Part shown: piece by piece, positions 36,585 through 47,170 of the stretch | How positions within the stretch are numbered: position 1 is the first letter of the stretch | How the letters are laid out: each line of letters starts with the position of its first letter | Assembly: GCA_036244855.1 (NCBI GenBank) | Contig: BQKZ01001367.1 | Coordinates: 57,409-121,408 of the forward strand | Length of the DNA stretch: 64,000 nt | DNA from: Temnopleurus reevesii | Lineage: Eukaryota > Echinodermata > Echinoidea > Temnopleuroida > Temnopleuridae | Reading direction: 5' to 3' | Notes under the pieces: generated by a model | What the model saw: the letters and a program-made list of their open reading frames with translations, nothing else | Told to the model about the DNA's origin: nothing | The model's database searches: none | Made by a program: the position numbers and the translations under genes

Positions 36585-37697
36585 TCAGTAATTACCCTTG
36601 ATCCCCCTAAACAAATGTTGCCAATTTATGGATCATGTTATGTGTTTTACTAATTATTTGCAGTGACTGTTCATGATGTGAGTACCTCCAGGGAGAGTTT
36701 TCATAAATAATGTATTTATAAAGATTATAGAAAAAGGGAGGCTGGGGAACCTTTCCTCTTTTCCGTTATGGAGGGCAGCCTCTTTATTTTGGGATCTGTT
36801 CTACCAGCAAAATCAAATTATAGATGTGTAGAATTGGCTTCTAGTAATAGTATGCATATAGGTAATGATTGTATATTTGAGAGAACCATAATTAAATTTA
36901 ACATGATTATGTTTTGCACCGAGATGATATTTCATACACATTCATGTTCAGTGAGTATTGATGTTTGGTGACATTGAACATATTGGATGATTTTAAGCTA
37001 CTCCCAGATCTTCAGCTGCTCTGAATATTGGCGACATTCGTGTTGTATGAGCAATGACATTTATCACACTTCATCATTAAAGTAATTAAAGTGATATTGA
37101 GGGAAAGGTTCAGGTGACCTTTCGTATGATTTTTTGTTTTTGGTACATGATCCCTTTTTCTTGGGGGGGTATATTAGAGTCCTTTAGAGTCCTTTAGATC
37201 ATCTATACAGTGCTTTTGATCTCTTCAGTAATTACCCTTGATCCCCTAAACAAATGTTGCCAATTTAAGGATCATGTTATGTGTTTTACTAATTATTTGG
37301 AGTGACTGTTCATGATGTGAATATCTCCAGGGAGAGTTGTCATAAATAATATATTTATAACGAGTATAGAATGTATGGTTATGTTTCGTCCCAAGAGGAT
37401 ATTCATACACATTCATGTTTAGTGAGTAATATTATTTGTATTTGGTGACAATGAACATATTAGATGAAGTTAAGCTTTTTCCACACCTCCAGCTGCTCTG
37501 TATATTGGCAACATTCGTGTTGGATGAGTAATGACATTTATCACTGACACTTCATCATTAAAGCAATTAAAGTGATATTGAGGGAAAGGTTCAGGTGACC
37601 TTTCATATGATTTTTATTGGTTCATGATTCCTTTTTGGGGAGGGGGTCTATTAGAGTCCTTTAGAGTCCTCTATACAGTGCTTTTGATCTTTTCATT
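36585..37697. repeat. Old tandem duplication, about 0.5-0.6 kb units
   Basis: Copy one runs about 36585-37222 and copy two about 37223-37697. Shared blocks in order are AGTAATTACCCTTGATCCCC, ACAAATGTTGCCAATTTA, ATCATGTTATGTGTTTTACT, CATACACATTCATGTT, CATTCGTGTTG, GTGATATTGAGGGAAAGGTT and TTAGAGTCCTTTAGAGTCC. They differ by many substitutions and by about 150 bp missing from copy two. No N lies between them, so unlike the N-bounded repeats this looks like a true older duplication. Confidence 0.88.
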
Positions 37698-38060
37698 TAG
37701 ACCCTTTTCACACTGCAAGACTAAATTTTAGTCCCCCGATTTTTTGCATTTACAACCCCAAAATACAGGCTGTCTTATTGATGCAAAAATGCTAAACCTA
37801 GCTTTCTGCATAAAAACAATCACAGTGATACGATCTTGATTAACATTAAGAACCAAGGAGGTTAGCAATGTGGAGTGCGACTGTGTTATCGATATTGTAG
37901 ACCAGCATTTAGATCCCTATTTGGGCCAGGTTTTGGGCCAGGTTTTGGGCCAGCATGCATTTACACCAAACATAAGCTGGTCTCGGCTTGGGCTGGCTAA
38001 AAATGATATCTAGAGCTGGTCCGAATGCAGACCCGTGTTTCATACCATATTTTGGTCTGC
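37698..38060. mobile_element. Possible DNA-transposon remnant with 12-bp repeat
   Basis: The segment starts AGACCCTTTTCACACTGCAA, the look of a terminal repeat in many non-autonomous DNA elements. It holds a 12-bp unit, TTGGGCCAGGTT, repeated about 2.8 times at 37921-37954, and several CCAGC/GCTGG motifs in both orientations. No matching right end is clear, so the call is tentative. Confidence 0.35.
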
Positions 38061-38372
38061 TTGCCTTTAAATGAAAGTCTATAGGGCAGTTTAATAAGTC
38101 AATGTCAACGGGGTCACAGACATTTTAAGACCTCTGACCTTTTCCAGCTGTTATGAGTGTGTAGAGATTTATCACTCTAATTGCGATGTTATGCAATGTA
38201 ACCAGGGGATTCATTCACACATATGCTCACAAACTACAGATATGCATATAGAGGGCCAAATTCATTAGACGGAAGTGGAATTTGTCTATATAAATTATGC
38301 AAACTTGTCTTGGACATTCTTGCGCCTCTAATAATTGAAAAACATTTTTTTTTCTTTTTCTTTCATATTCAG

Positions 38373-38454
38373 GCAAGAGGAAGGGTCAATGACCTACGAT
38401 GACACTATCTGGAAGAGGTTTTCATCTCCGCAAAGTAATCCCACCTCACCAAGG
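38373..38454 (+). CDS. Exon 4 seen: short linker exon
   Basis: After completing Arg (AG/G) it encodes 27 residues, QEEGSMTYDDTIWKRFSSPQ then SNPTSPR. The acidic, Tyr/Trp-containing stretch MTYDDTIWKRF sits in an otherwise disordered linker and could be a short binding motif, but I recognise none. S/TP sites (SSPQ, TSPR) fit proline-directed kinases. The acceptor has a long T/C tract ending ATATTCAG and the donor is AGG/GTATGT. Phase 2 in, phase 0 out, which fits both neighbours. At 82 nt it is too short to find by ORF length alone; frame, splice sites and joining support it. Confidence 0.88.
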
Positions 38455-38511
38455 GTATGTATCTTATTCTCCCAAACAGTTTAGAAATAGTTTCTTAGTA
38501 ACAGGTACCTG

Positions 38512-38638
38512 GGGCCTGTAAAATAAAGATTTCCAATCGATCTTACAATTGTTATCAATCGCAAGTCTATGGAAAATCGTGTACTAAAGTTTGCGATTGA
38601 TTGCAAAATTGATTGGATTTCTTTAATGTTACGGGCCC
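38512..38638. mobile_element. Hairpin MITE-like element after exon 4
   Basis: The left end GGGCCTGTAAAATAAAGATT, then TCCAATCGAT, is mirrored by GATTGGATTTCTTTAATGTT then ACGGGCCC at the right. The inner parts ATCAATCGCAA and TTGCGATTGAT also pair. It is 127 bp, without coding capacity, and lies 57 bases past the exon 4 donor. Confidence 0.82.
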
Positions 38639-38983
38639 ATGACAAGAGGCACCATTAAGCACCCGAGGCATCCTAATAGGCAGGTTTACTAATAGATACA
38701 AATTTTATGCATTCTCTAAACACACAATTTGTTCTTGACAACCCAAAAGCTTGCCTGAGGCTTGCCTGACATAGCAACAAGTAAAAGGATTCCAAATATT
38801 GTAGTTCAATTGTTACTGACCGGTCTAAGGAATACCACTTAACTATGTTGGTTGGCAAGATGCGTGCATAAATTTGAATCTATTAATGAGCCAGTCTATT
38901 ATTTCAAATGCTGTGATCACAAAAAAACTTCATGAGCTATGTACAAATGAATTTCATGCCATTCACNTCTAGTCACCTATTCA

Positions 38984-39222
38984 GAGGCGCGAGACAAATT
39001 ATCTAATATTATTACCCGGCCATAGCATAGCTGCCAAGTAGGCGCTTCTGCATTTAGAAGAATAAATTCCTGCCGGTACCCATTCACCTGGGTTGAGTGC
39101 AGCACACTATGGGTAAATTTCTTGCTGAAGGAAATGAACGCCCTGGGTGAGATTCGAAGGACCGACCCTCTAGTTACAGGCGAGAGGCGAGAGTCCGAAC
39201 CACTACACCACGACGCTCCCAT
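38984..39222 (-). mobile_element. tRNA-derived SINE copy, best preserved
   Basis: On the minus strand from 39222 the element begins GGGAGCGTCGTGGTGTAGTG then GTTCGGACTCTCG (A-box region). The B-box region is GTCGGTCCTTCGAATCTCAC. The body has TTCCTTCAGCAAGAAATTTA, GTGCTGCACTCAACCCAGGT and GAATGGGTACCGG, then TTGGCAGCTATGCTATGGCC. Sequence then runs towards the N at 38967, so its true 3' end may be cut by the contig break. The other two copies are more decayed. Confidence 0.85.
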
Positions 39223-39265
39223 AATACCATGTGTAGATAAAGCTGAGTAAAGCCCCGGTCACATA

Positions 39266-39366
39266 GGACCCCGGAAGCAACATGGTTCACCCCGACTCTT
39301 TGTTAATTCACAGTTCACTGCCTCAGAACAACGAGTCGGGGGTGAATCGTGTTGCTTCCGGGGTCC
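39266..39366. mobile_element. Hairpin element, 33-bp arms
   Basis: GGACCCCGGAAGCAACATGG with TTCACCCCGACTC at 39266-39298 is mirrored by GAGTCGGGGGTGAATCGTGT with TGCTTCCGGGGTCC at 39333-39366, leaving a 34-base loop. The arms are GC-rich in an AT-rich setting. Size and symmetry fit a short foldback element. It sits next to the SINE. Confidence 0.85.
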
Positions 39367-39675
39367 AATTAGCTGCACTGCAATATCACAATGCTGTGCC
39401 AGATTATTCCAGATCCAGAGTTTTTTTCTAGGTCACTCATAACCTCAAGATTTAATTCACAAGAAAGTGTCAACATGTACCTTGAAACCATGAAAACGTA
39501 CAAGCATTTCAAGTAATTTTCTAACAAGATTCACCCTTCTTTCAAATGAATAAGACAGTGTTATTGGACTGGGGTAGAGAAAGGGGTGGAAAGATTGAAA
39601 TGAATAGGTTTGAGAATCGACCCTGTATTTTGACAGATGAAGAATGATGGGTGCTTCCAAATGTCAGAAAATGAG

Positions 39676-39800
39676 TTTAAAGGGGAATTACACCCAGACA
39701 TTTATGTGTAGTCAGTAAATGAAGAAAAATATGATGAAAAAAATGTGAAAATTTGAGCAAAATCGGATAATCCATTCAAAGTTATGTAATTTTAAANCAT
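39676..39800 (+). repeat. Dispersed repeat, copy 2
   Basis: It shares the ordered blocks CCCAGACATTTATGTG, GTCAGTAAATGAAGAAAAAT, TGTGAAAATTTGAGCAAAAT and TTCAAAGTTATG with 23672-23880. The N at 39797 interrupts it, so the element may continue beyond. Confidence 0.65.
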
Positions 39801-40386
39801 TAATATTGATCTTAGACTTTAAGAAAATCAATGAAAATTGTTGATTTCAGGAGAGTATGGACCAATTGGATTGTGGAAGCACATTTATTTTGATCCAACT
39901 GTCAGTTTAGAAGCAAAAAGTATGTTTCATATTTCTATGACTGAAAGGAAGTATACAAGCAAATTTTCTTGAAAAGGGTTCACCTGATAGCAGACAGTTT
40001 TTCACCTTTTGATAGAGACACCAATTTATTGGCCCACAAGTTAATATTACTTCTCCGATGTGCATTTTTTCTCTATGTCAAGCTTTAAAAGCCTCTTCTC
40101 ATTGAATGAGGCGGTAAAATAATAAGGAAATGATTTTTCTAATATATTTTGAGGTTATAAAATCCCGGGAATGACCTAGTATCAAGCCATTTCTCAAGGC
40201 TTTATTAGACAGTTGTTTATAATGCAAAAATAAGAATGCCTCTTTCAAGGTCATCTAATCTGACATTTTTCTTATTAGTACGGGAGGTACTGTTTGACTA
40301 TGGGTGGTGAAATATAAAATGAATGTATTTGCAAAACGAACAGGAATGGGTTTGAAGCAAAAGCTGACAAAATGAACATTATATGA

Positions 40387-40436
40387 CAGAGAGGGAGGGA
40401 GGGAGTGAGGGAGGGAGTGAGGGAGAGATAGATAGG
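40387..40436. repeat. GAGGGA simple repeat
   Basis: The tract is AGAGAGGGAGGGAGGGAGTG followed by more AGGGAG units. It is low-complexity purine sequence and accounts for the Pro/Leu/Ser-rich minus-strand frame 40255-40527. Confidence 0.88.
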
Positions 40437-40848
40437 GCAAGTTGATGAAAGGGGAAGAGGGTATTGTTGAAGGGTGCAGAAAGTGGAAATGGAGAGATAT
40501 GAAAAACGTAATTATTTGCCTTATCAACGGTCATTTTAATAGAGATATGTCACCTCAAACCAACCAAAATTGGTATCAGTATCATGACTTGAGCCATACC
40601 AAATCAGCTCATCAAATCAAGATTTACTATTATATCATTGGAGGAATCCAAGTCTGAAAGGGATTCGGACCCATTGAGGAAATATCTCCTCTGACATTTC
40701 ATGGCATGCCTAGTCCCATAGCAACAGGGAAAATAGTAATTCTGCAATAGGGAGTCAGGGTTTTCCTCCATGACTTGTGCCATTTTGAAGTACATTCCCT
40801 GATAGTGATTGATACCCCTGGGATATGTTCATTTTCATTTGGATCCTT

Positions 40849-40865
40849 GGGGGGGGGGGGGGGGG
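40849..40865. repeat. G17 homopolymer
   Basis: A run of 17 G bases lies here, prone to length error and to quadruplex-like stacking. Nothing coding is attached. Confidence 0.95.
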
Positions 40866-41671
40866 TGTTGGGCTATTTGTATCACTTCAGTTTAGATGTT
40901 CCTATACAGTGCAGTGGCATCACAAATATATCTTAAATCCACCATCATATATAATGGATTTATTAATAAATGTGGCATTTAAGAAACAAAATGTCTCCTG
41001 AAATCTGAAGAATTTCTTTGCTATAAATAGTATATCTTGTAAAGGACTCATCTTTTCTTTTTTGTGTTGACAATTTTTTTTTGCAATAAGATATTTGTAT
41101 TATGTTTTTGACTGACTTGATTAATTAAGGCTTTTACTAGATTGACCTGCACAATGCTTTTCCTGAAAACAGTTTTTTGTCATTGTTGCGGTCAGAAAGG
41201 GATGAACCTATAATTGAAGCCACTTAATAGCAAGGAAGCATGAGTCAATTTGAATTCTTGAGGAAATGATTCTTTTGTAAGTTTGTGTCAAGGGGCAGTG
41301 CTAAGGATGTCAAAGGCCCCTCAGAGGAGGATAAGGAATGGCCGCAAGATGTTCACAAATTACTGTCCATCATGAGTAATTGCCAGATGGAAGATTACAT
41401 TTTGTGACCCCACTATTCAATAAGGAGCCACAGCTTGACATTTGCAATGTCCTCAGAAGTCGGAGTACAGATGAATTTTAACCCATTCTGATGGCATTTT
41501 CCTTTATAATATAAAAGAGAAAAGAGGAATTTAGGCATGAAAATTGTAATCCATCAAATTTAAAATGAAGTTTTTCAAACTATACCAACTAGGCTTCTGT
41601 ATTTCCTCTTTAACAGCAGGCAAGTAAAATTTATAGTTCATACATCTATTCTAGATAAATGATAAAAAGAC

Positions 41672-42317
41672 TACATATTCCAAATCACTTTGTAATATTT
41701 TATTCATATCATTCGTTTTAATTCAGAAACAGAGCCATGAATGTTATTTCTCCCTTTAGCTTCCCTGACATATGAATGTTTAGATTTTACTAGTTCATAA
41801 AGTACACTAGCTTACATGTATCAAGATAAGGACAGGAAAATTATCTTCTCCAGATTCTACTGTTTTGTATATGACACTTATATTAGCTTTCCCTGACCTA
41901 TCACCAAAACCAGGTCTATTCCAACAGACTGTTGACACATTTACATACAGGACTAGACTAAGGAAGGAAGTTCTTATATGATTACAGTCTGTTCTATAGA
42001 GTCTTATACCACATTTCATATCCTAAATCACTTGGTAATATCTTTTATTCATATCATTTTTTTTTTATTACAAGCTTCCCTGGCATATGAATATTTAGAT
42101 TTTAATAGTTAATAAAGTACACTTATCAAGATACAATAAGGACAGGAAAATTATTTTTATTCCAGATCCTATTATATGGTTGATATAACATTTGTATCAG
42201 CGTTCCCTGACCTATCACCCAAACCAGGTCTATTCCAACAGACTGTTGACACATTCCTTTACAGGACTAGACTAAGGAAGGAAGTTCTTATATGATTACA
42301 GTCTGTTCTATACAGTC
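41672..42317. repeat. Tandem duplication, about 0.3 kb units
   Basis: Copy one is about 41672-42015 and copy two about 42016-42317. Shared blocks include AAGGACAGGAAAATTAT, TTCCCTGACCTATCACC, AAACCAGGTCTATTCCAACA, GACTGTTGACACATT and GGACTAGACTAAGGAAGGAA. Copy one has extra sequence (CAGAAACAGAGCCATGAATG) and the two differ by many substitutions. No N is present, so this looks like a true old duplication. Confidence 0.88.
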
Positions 42318-44310
42318 CTAACGCTATATTTCATCAGTGCTTGGAATAACTTAGTGCGAGGGATTCCCTCATGTAATCTACGCTGTCCAATGGAGATGGT
42401 TTGGCCAATGACCAATGAGTAATGTTCAGACGTGGGTTGTGGTCATTAGATATGTCCGTCCTGTAGAGTCCACGCACCTCTAATTCCTCTATATCTTCCT
42501 GTTTAATACCCTGCTTTACTGACTTTTGGATTAATAGTGAAATCTTCTTTAGAAATTGAGAATGAATACCCTTTAAAAGGCTCTGACTAGAAGATATAAA
42601 GACCATTATAATTTCCAAATCCATACATGTACTCTATGCGCAGTCTTCTTGGATATGTACTGTTTGGACTTTACTTGGATATTCCATAAATATGTTTATA
42701 GAAGTTAGGTTCAGGAGAGTATAAAGACTTTAGTTCATCCGTGTTAATGATATTCTTGTTTCACAATGAATTGGAATGCAGTTACAATATCTTTAATTTA
42801 ATTGTGAAACAAATGCTAGTGGCGACATGTGTTGCACAACTGCTTACATAATCTGGATTGTTTGACAATCAAACTAAATGACTTCAAGATTCCCAGGGTT
42901 TTGTGAGAACAATTGCAGGAAGAATTGATTAAAATAATTAACATCTTAACTGTAAATCCTATGATTACAAGGAGACATGGATTTTCTTTAGTCATGCTTT
43001 CTTCTTCATATTGAAAATTTAATCTATAGTTGTTCAAGATGAATCAGGTTTTCATATTTTGAAAATTTTTAATATTAAAAAAAAAATTTAAAACTATATA
43101 TATATATATAGACCCCCTCCCATATGTTATCTTGATAAGATATGGACATACTGTAGCTATGCTTATAATTGATCTTGATCTGCTCACATACTGTTACAAT
43201 GATTAGTTTTTGGAATCGATATTATGATGTGTTTTAAATCAGTGATATTAGACTGTAGATTCCCTATTCTTATCGTACTAGGTAGGAGTTGATAATTAGT
43301 GTACAACCCATGTGCATTTACTCATCAGAGTTTTCAGGAAAGCACCAAATGAGGGCAGCAAAACAGATTTCACTCAACCATTAGAATACAAAAGTTATAA
43401 TTGTATACCTAATTGTGTAAGTTAGTCTTGTTGTGGATTATTGTAGAAGGACTTTTCTATATGATCATGGGGTAATTTTGATTAGATCTGCTGGTTTGTG
43501 TTATACCAAGAGCAAAAGAATATCATGAAGAACAGAAAGTTAAATGTTTTTCATTTAAAGTCACTTTCATAAATTTGCTTTAGATCCCTTACATCTTAAG
43601 AAATAACATCAATCATCAACCAGGTCCCATCAAATAGGTCATATAGTGGAAAATAGTTGTTATACATTTGTAACAAAAATAGGTCTTACTCTGCACATAT
43701 TTGTTTCTTGTACTAGTTTGCAGGATAAGAATATCAAGGTGTTTCATTCTAATTCCTGTGATTTCCAGCTATTAGCCTATATTTATGAGGATTATAATAC
43801 TGGTGAGCTAGAGGAGAGAAGAAGATATTTTGATCCTTCTGGCCTGAATTATGTTTGGTACACTATGTCGCACAGTATCTTTGAAAGTCCCTGCCCCATT
43901 AGTTGTGCTGTTTCAGGAAACGGAATGAAGAAAGTGAAACCTGATGAGAAAGGAACCATTTGGGATTTCCTTCCTAATCTACAGATTGGGACCAAGTATC
44001 TGTGATCATTTTTAGAACCTTTAAAGGTGTTATTTTCTATTTTGAGATTTACAGAATAAAAGATTAAGAGTAAGAAGTAAGAAAGAGTGAGAAGTCTATG
44101 GTAGCTTGGTCAATTCTATCTAAAATGTTCCTTATAGGCCTTGCAATTACACATACTTGTTATTATTGCACCAGTTATGTTCGATTTAGACATACACGCA
44201 TACTATATATGCACATTTCCCTCTACCTTGAGGACAGTATTCCAGCAAGATGTGTAAGGGTGCACAAAGAGCTGAATTGGCCATTATTGTCATATCCATT
44301 GGATGACTCA

Positions 44311-44348
44311 AGATGATAAAGATAATGATGATGGTAATGATGATGATT

Positions 44349-44407
<59 letters not shown>

Positions 44408-44475
44408 GGTGATGATGATGAAGATAATGATGGTGATGATGATGATGATGATGATGATGGTGATGAAGAAGATGC
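44311..44475. repeat. GAT trinucleotide microsatellite
   Basis: About 165 bases of GAT with occasional AAT, GGT and GAA interruptions lie here, with a pure core of about 19 units from 44348. It ends about 58 bases before exon 5, immediately before the pyrimidine tract. The Met-, Ile- and Ser-repeat frames on both strands are artefacts of it. Length is likely polymorphic. Confidence 0.96.
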
Positions 44476-44533
44476 AGCTTGACAATAACATTTAATCTTC
44501 TCTATCTCTTTTCCCTCTTGATATGCCTTACAG

Positions 44534-44756
44534 CAAATCATCCAGCAGAAGACTGCCACCTGTGAACCGATACCCGGCAGAGGGTCACCAATCCCTTCTG
44601 TGGTCCAGCAGATCTCTCTCATCAAAGGAGGTTATGGAAAAGGGTTAGGGTTTAGCATCGTTGGTGGGGAGGACTCGCCCAAGGGACGTATGGGGATCTT
44701 CATCAAGACAATCTTCACATCAGGTGCTGCTGCGGCAGATGGGAGATTACGAGAAG
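44534..44756 (+). CDS. Exon 5 seen: linker end and first half of PDZ domain B (pro-IL-16 PDZ1-like)
   Basis: It encodes 74 codons plus one base, starting [20 protein letters not shown] and ending [10 protein letters not shown] plus G. PDZ strand beta1 is [11 protein letters not shown], the carboxylate loop is [16 protein letters not shown], strand beta3 is [12 protein letters not shown], and alphaA is [10 protein letters not shown]. The combination [13 protein letters not shown] and [15 protein letters not shown] closely matches my memory of the first PDZ of pro-IL-16 and the matching PDZ of PDZD2, and is the main reason for the family call. The acceptor is strong, ending CCTTACAG, and the donor is AAG/GTATGG. 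Phase 0 in, phase 1 out. Decayed copies of its 3' half follow in the intron. Confidence 0.97.
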
Positions 44757-45110
44757 GTATGGTAACCTTACTTAATCAAATAAGATTGAAAGTCTGGAGA
44801 GTTAGGGTGTAGTAATGTTGGAGGGGAGAACTACCTTCGGGAAGTATGGGGACCGTCATCAAGAAAATCTTCACTTCATGAGAAGGTACGGTATCCTCAC
44901 TTGATCAAATAAGATTGTAAATCTTGGGAGGTGGGGTGTAGCTATGCTGAAGGGGAGAACCTTAGGGAAGTATTGGAATCTTCATCAAGACAATCTTCAC
45001 TTCAAGTGCTGCTGCAGCGGATGGTAGATTACGAGAAGGTACTGTATCCTCACTTGATACAATAAGATTGGAAATCTACGGTGGTGGGGTGTAGCCCCTC
45101 ACTTTTAAAA
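44640..45110 (+). repeat. Tandem copies of exon 5 3' half plus donor
   Basis: About 117 bases of exon 5 (from about 44640) plus about 36 bases of intron repeat in tandem. Donor-like junctions are at 44757 (AAG/GTATGG, real), 44886 (AAG/GTACGG) and 45039 (AAG/GTACTG). The second unit lacks about 25 bases of the alphaA coding region and has TGA near the end. The third unit keeps [20 protein letters not shown]; over the 61 bases up to the donor I count five differences from the exon, four of them synonymous. Upstream of that the third unit has an in-frame TAG. A partial fourth start (GGTGGGGTGTAG) closes the array. Confidence 0.92.
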
Positions 45111-45345
45111 ATGTTCCAGAGTCCATGTTGATAGCTGTAGGTATAGATAGAAGAAATACATATTTATTAAGAAAAATCTGGTGCTCTTTTCATATTAACA
45201 CCAACAATGCTCTTTTATCTAAATATTTTATTTCAAATCAGACTTATGCATTTTACTGGAGCAAACAGTCCGGTAATATCATTTATCAGTGAGGGTATAT
45301 ACAGGGGACAGTGGGACCCTTTACTGAATAAAGTGGGGGCTGCAG

Positions 45346-45365
45346 CCCCCCCCCCCCCCCCCCCC
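45346..45365. repeat. C20 homopolymer
   Basis: Twenty C bases follow GGGGGCTGCAG, so a G5 and a C20 run face each other and can pair in a short hairpin. The poly-Pro/poly-Gly frames crossing it are artefacts. Confidence 0.95.
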
Positions 45366-47097
45366 TCAACATACCTACCAACGTTAAGTTGCATGATCTG
45401 TGTGTTGATCATGTTAGAGTTTTGCTGCCTCAATTTCACATTTTGTAAAAATTAAAGCTACTTTGGCATGACAACTAGCAGAGTCGTTTTTATTTGCCAA
45501 GACAATTGCATTATCTTAGATAGCACATATTAATGAAATTATATTTAGGAATTAACTTATCAAAACTTGGTGCATGTAAGATAAACTTCATCATCTTCTT
45601 GAATTGCCACTTTCCGTGAGAACGCCTAATCATTGCCACTTGCTTCCAGTCATCACTATCACACACAGGCTGCCCTATATAATCACTAAATTGGCAACCA
45701 GGCGTGATTTATAAAACCATCAAACAAAAGCTCGGAAGTTTCTCCCCAGGAAACTAGTTCATACAAGTAGGCCAAAGAGATGGGGCAATATGATCCTAAT
45801 CCTCAGTAAGGATTGCCAGAGACCATAGAACTAAATATAGACAAGGGTTTCGGGAATAGGAGAGGTGTTCGGTAAGCAGAAGAAGCTGTTGCAAAGAGAA
45901 TGATGGTGGAGATTAGTAAAGCAAAGAAATATGTGTCTGCTGGCACAAACCAAAATATAATTACTAACTGGTTTCTGATTTTGTTGATTGAAATATCAAG
46001 TGATAGAAATAAGATAAGGTGTAAGATTTGAGACAATAAGAAAAAGAAAAAGAAATAAACAAACAAAAGCACATTAAATCCTGAGTTTCAAGAGTGATTG
46101 ATGTTTATTTAAAAGATTTATGTAGCGGTTTGACATGAGTGGTGGTTCATAATATTCTGCAATTTACTTTTTGATTCAAATTGAAAGATGAAAGTCATAG
46201 ATAATGGGATAGAAATACATTAAGGTTCCTTACTGGTTTTCCTAGTTTTGTCCAAATGTGAAAAATTTTCAAGTACTTTTATATACATGTACAAGTTGAC
46301 CCTCTAATATTATTTTTATATGCTATTGTTTTTATGACATAAAATCCAACCCTTTCTGCAGATATTTCAAAATAGGGTTAGCTTTGGTTTTGAGGTTAGA
46401 TTTGAAGCTTGGTTGATAGTGAAGATTCCCCATCTGAGTAATTTGTGCTGGAGCAAACATCATAAAACCATTTACAAGGCATCCATGCAGAAAATATGCA
46501 GGTTAACCACATGTAGATGGAACAAGACTATGTAACCGCAGCAAACGTAGGTTGGTTTAGTTTGGTTTTAGGGAATCATCTATTTGTTGGAATCACATAG
46601 ATCCAGTGGCATTACCGCATTGCTCAAGATTGCATTACCTTATCACCCACATCCCATATTGTGAGCCTGTATATGATGTTTAGGAAACACGCTTGTAAGG
46701 CAAACCAGGATCTAATTCACACAGATTGGTTCCTAATCTGAATTTCCTATTTAGCACAGGTGACAATCGGCCGATTGTAGGATGTTTGTATGTAGGCCAA
46801 GAAATTTGTAAAGCTCTGAAAATCCTTCTAGGATCCTCTGTAGATATATTCACCAGCTCTCTTCCCATTTTCATTTCAAATGTTATGTAATAAAACCAAG
46901 ATTGGCAAAATACTCTCCAGTCCGGCAGGCGGAGAGCCTATAAAATTGAAACAAAACAGGTTAGTAAGTCGCACTCTTCTTCAGTGGCCAGATGCGACAC
47001 GATGTTAAAATAAAATCAGTTTTATCATATAACCTCATAGATTTTTAGCTTTTCAATAAATATGATGAATAGAGCAGGGATGAAATGCGGTGAAGAA

Positions 47098-47106
47098 TAG
47101 AGCAAA

Positions 47107-47151
<45 letters not shown>

Positions 47152-47170
47152 GAGAGATAATGGGGACGAA
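47098..47170. repeat. GA-rich simple repeat
   Basis: AGAGCAAAGGAGAGAGACAA then AGAGAGAGAGAGAGAGAGAC lies here, within a broader purine-rich stretch that reaches about 47340. It explains the Ser/Leu/Pro-rich minus-strand frames in this area. Confidence 0.88.

Larger units (their letters stand above)
24529..38372 (+). other. Intron, 13.8 kb
   Basis: This is a phase 2 intron within the linker. It carries a dispersed repeat at its start, the direct repeat 26055-27455 / 27969-29368 around the N at 27456, a purine-rich tract and hairpin element at 29543-30014, MITE and SINE fragments at 30586-30748, a purine-rich tract at 31240-31480, and a tandem repeat at 36585-37697. Single N bases at 24777 and 27456 mark contig joins. 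The stretches 24780-26050, 31500-36580 and 37700-38370 hold no gene I can support; 37698-38060 has TE-like features. It ends in a strong acceptor, TTTTTCTTTCATATTCAG. Confidence 0.85.
38455..44533 (+). other. Intron, 6.1 kb
   Basis: This is a phase 0 intron before the second PDZ. It holds hairpin elements at 38512-38638 and 39266-39366, a SINE at 38984-39222, N joins at 38967 and 39797, a dispersed repeat at 39676-39800, a GA-rich tract at 40387-40436, a 17-base G run at 40849-40865, a tandem duplication at 41672-42317, a TA repeat near 43096-43110, and a GAT microsatellite at 44311-44475. A 119-codon open frame at 43646-44005 has no recognisable homology. It ends in a strong acceptor, a C/T-rich tract and CCTTACAG. 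Confidence 0.85.

Noticed and set aside
43646..44005. 119-codon plus-strand open frame with a plausible amino-acid mix (YEDYNTGELEERRRYFDPSG)
   Set aside because: No recognisable domain, no coherent splice sites joining it to the PDZ frame, and it lies inside intron 4 of the gene. In 64 kb a frame of this length can arise by chance. A protein search or RNA-seq would settle it.
44186..44625. Poly-Ile, poly-Met and poly-Ser frames
   Set aside because: They are translations of the GAT microsatellite on different strands and frames.
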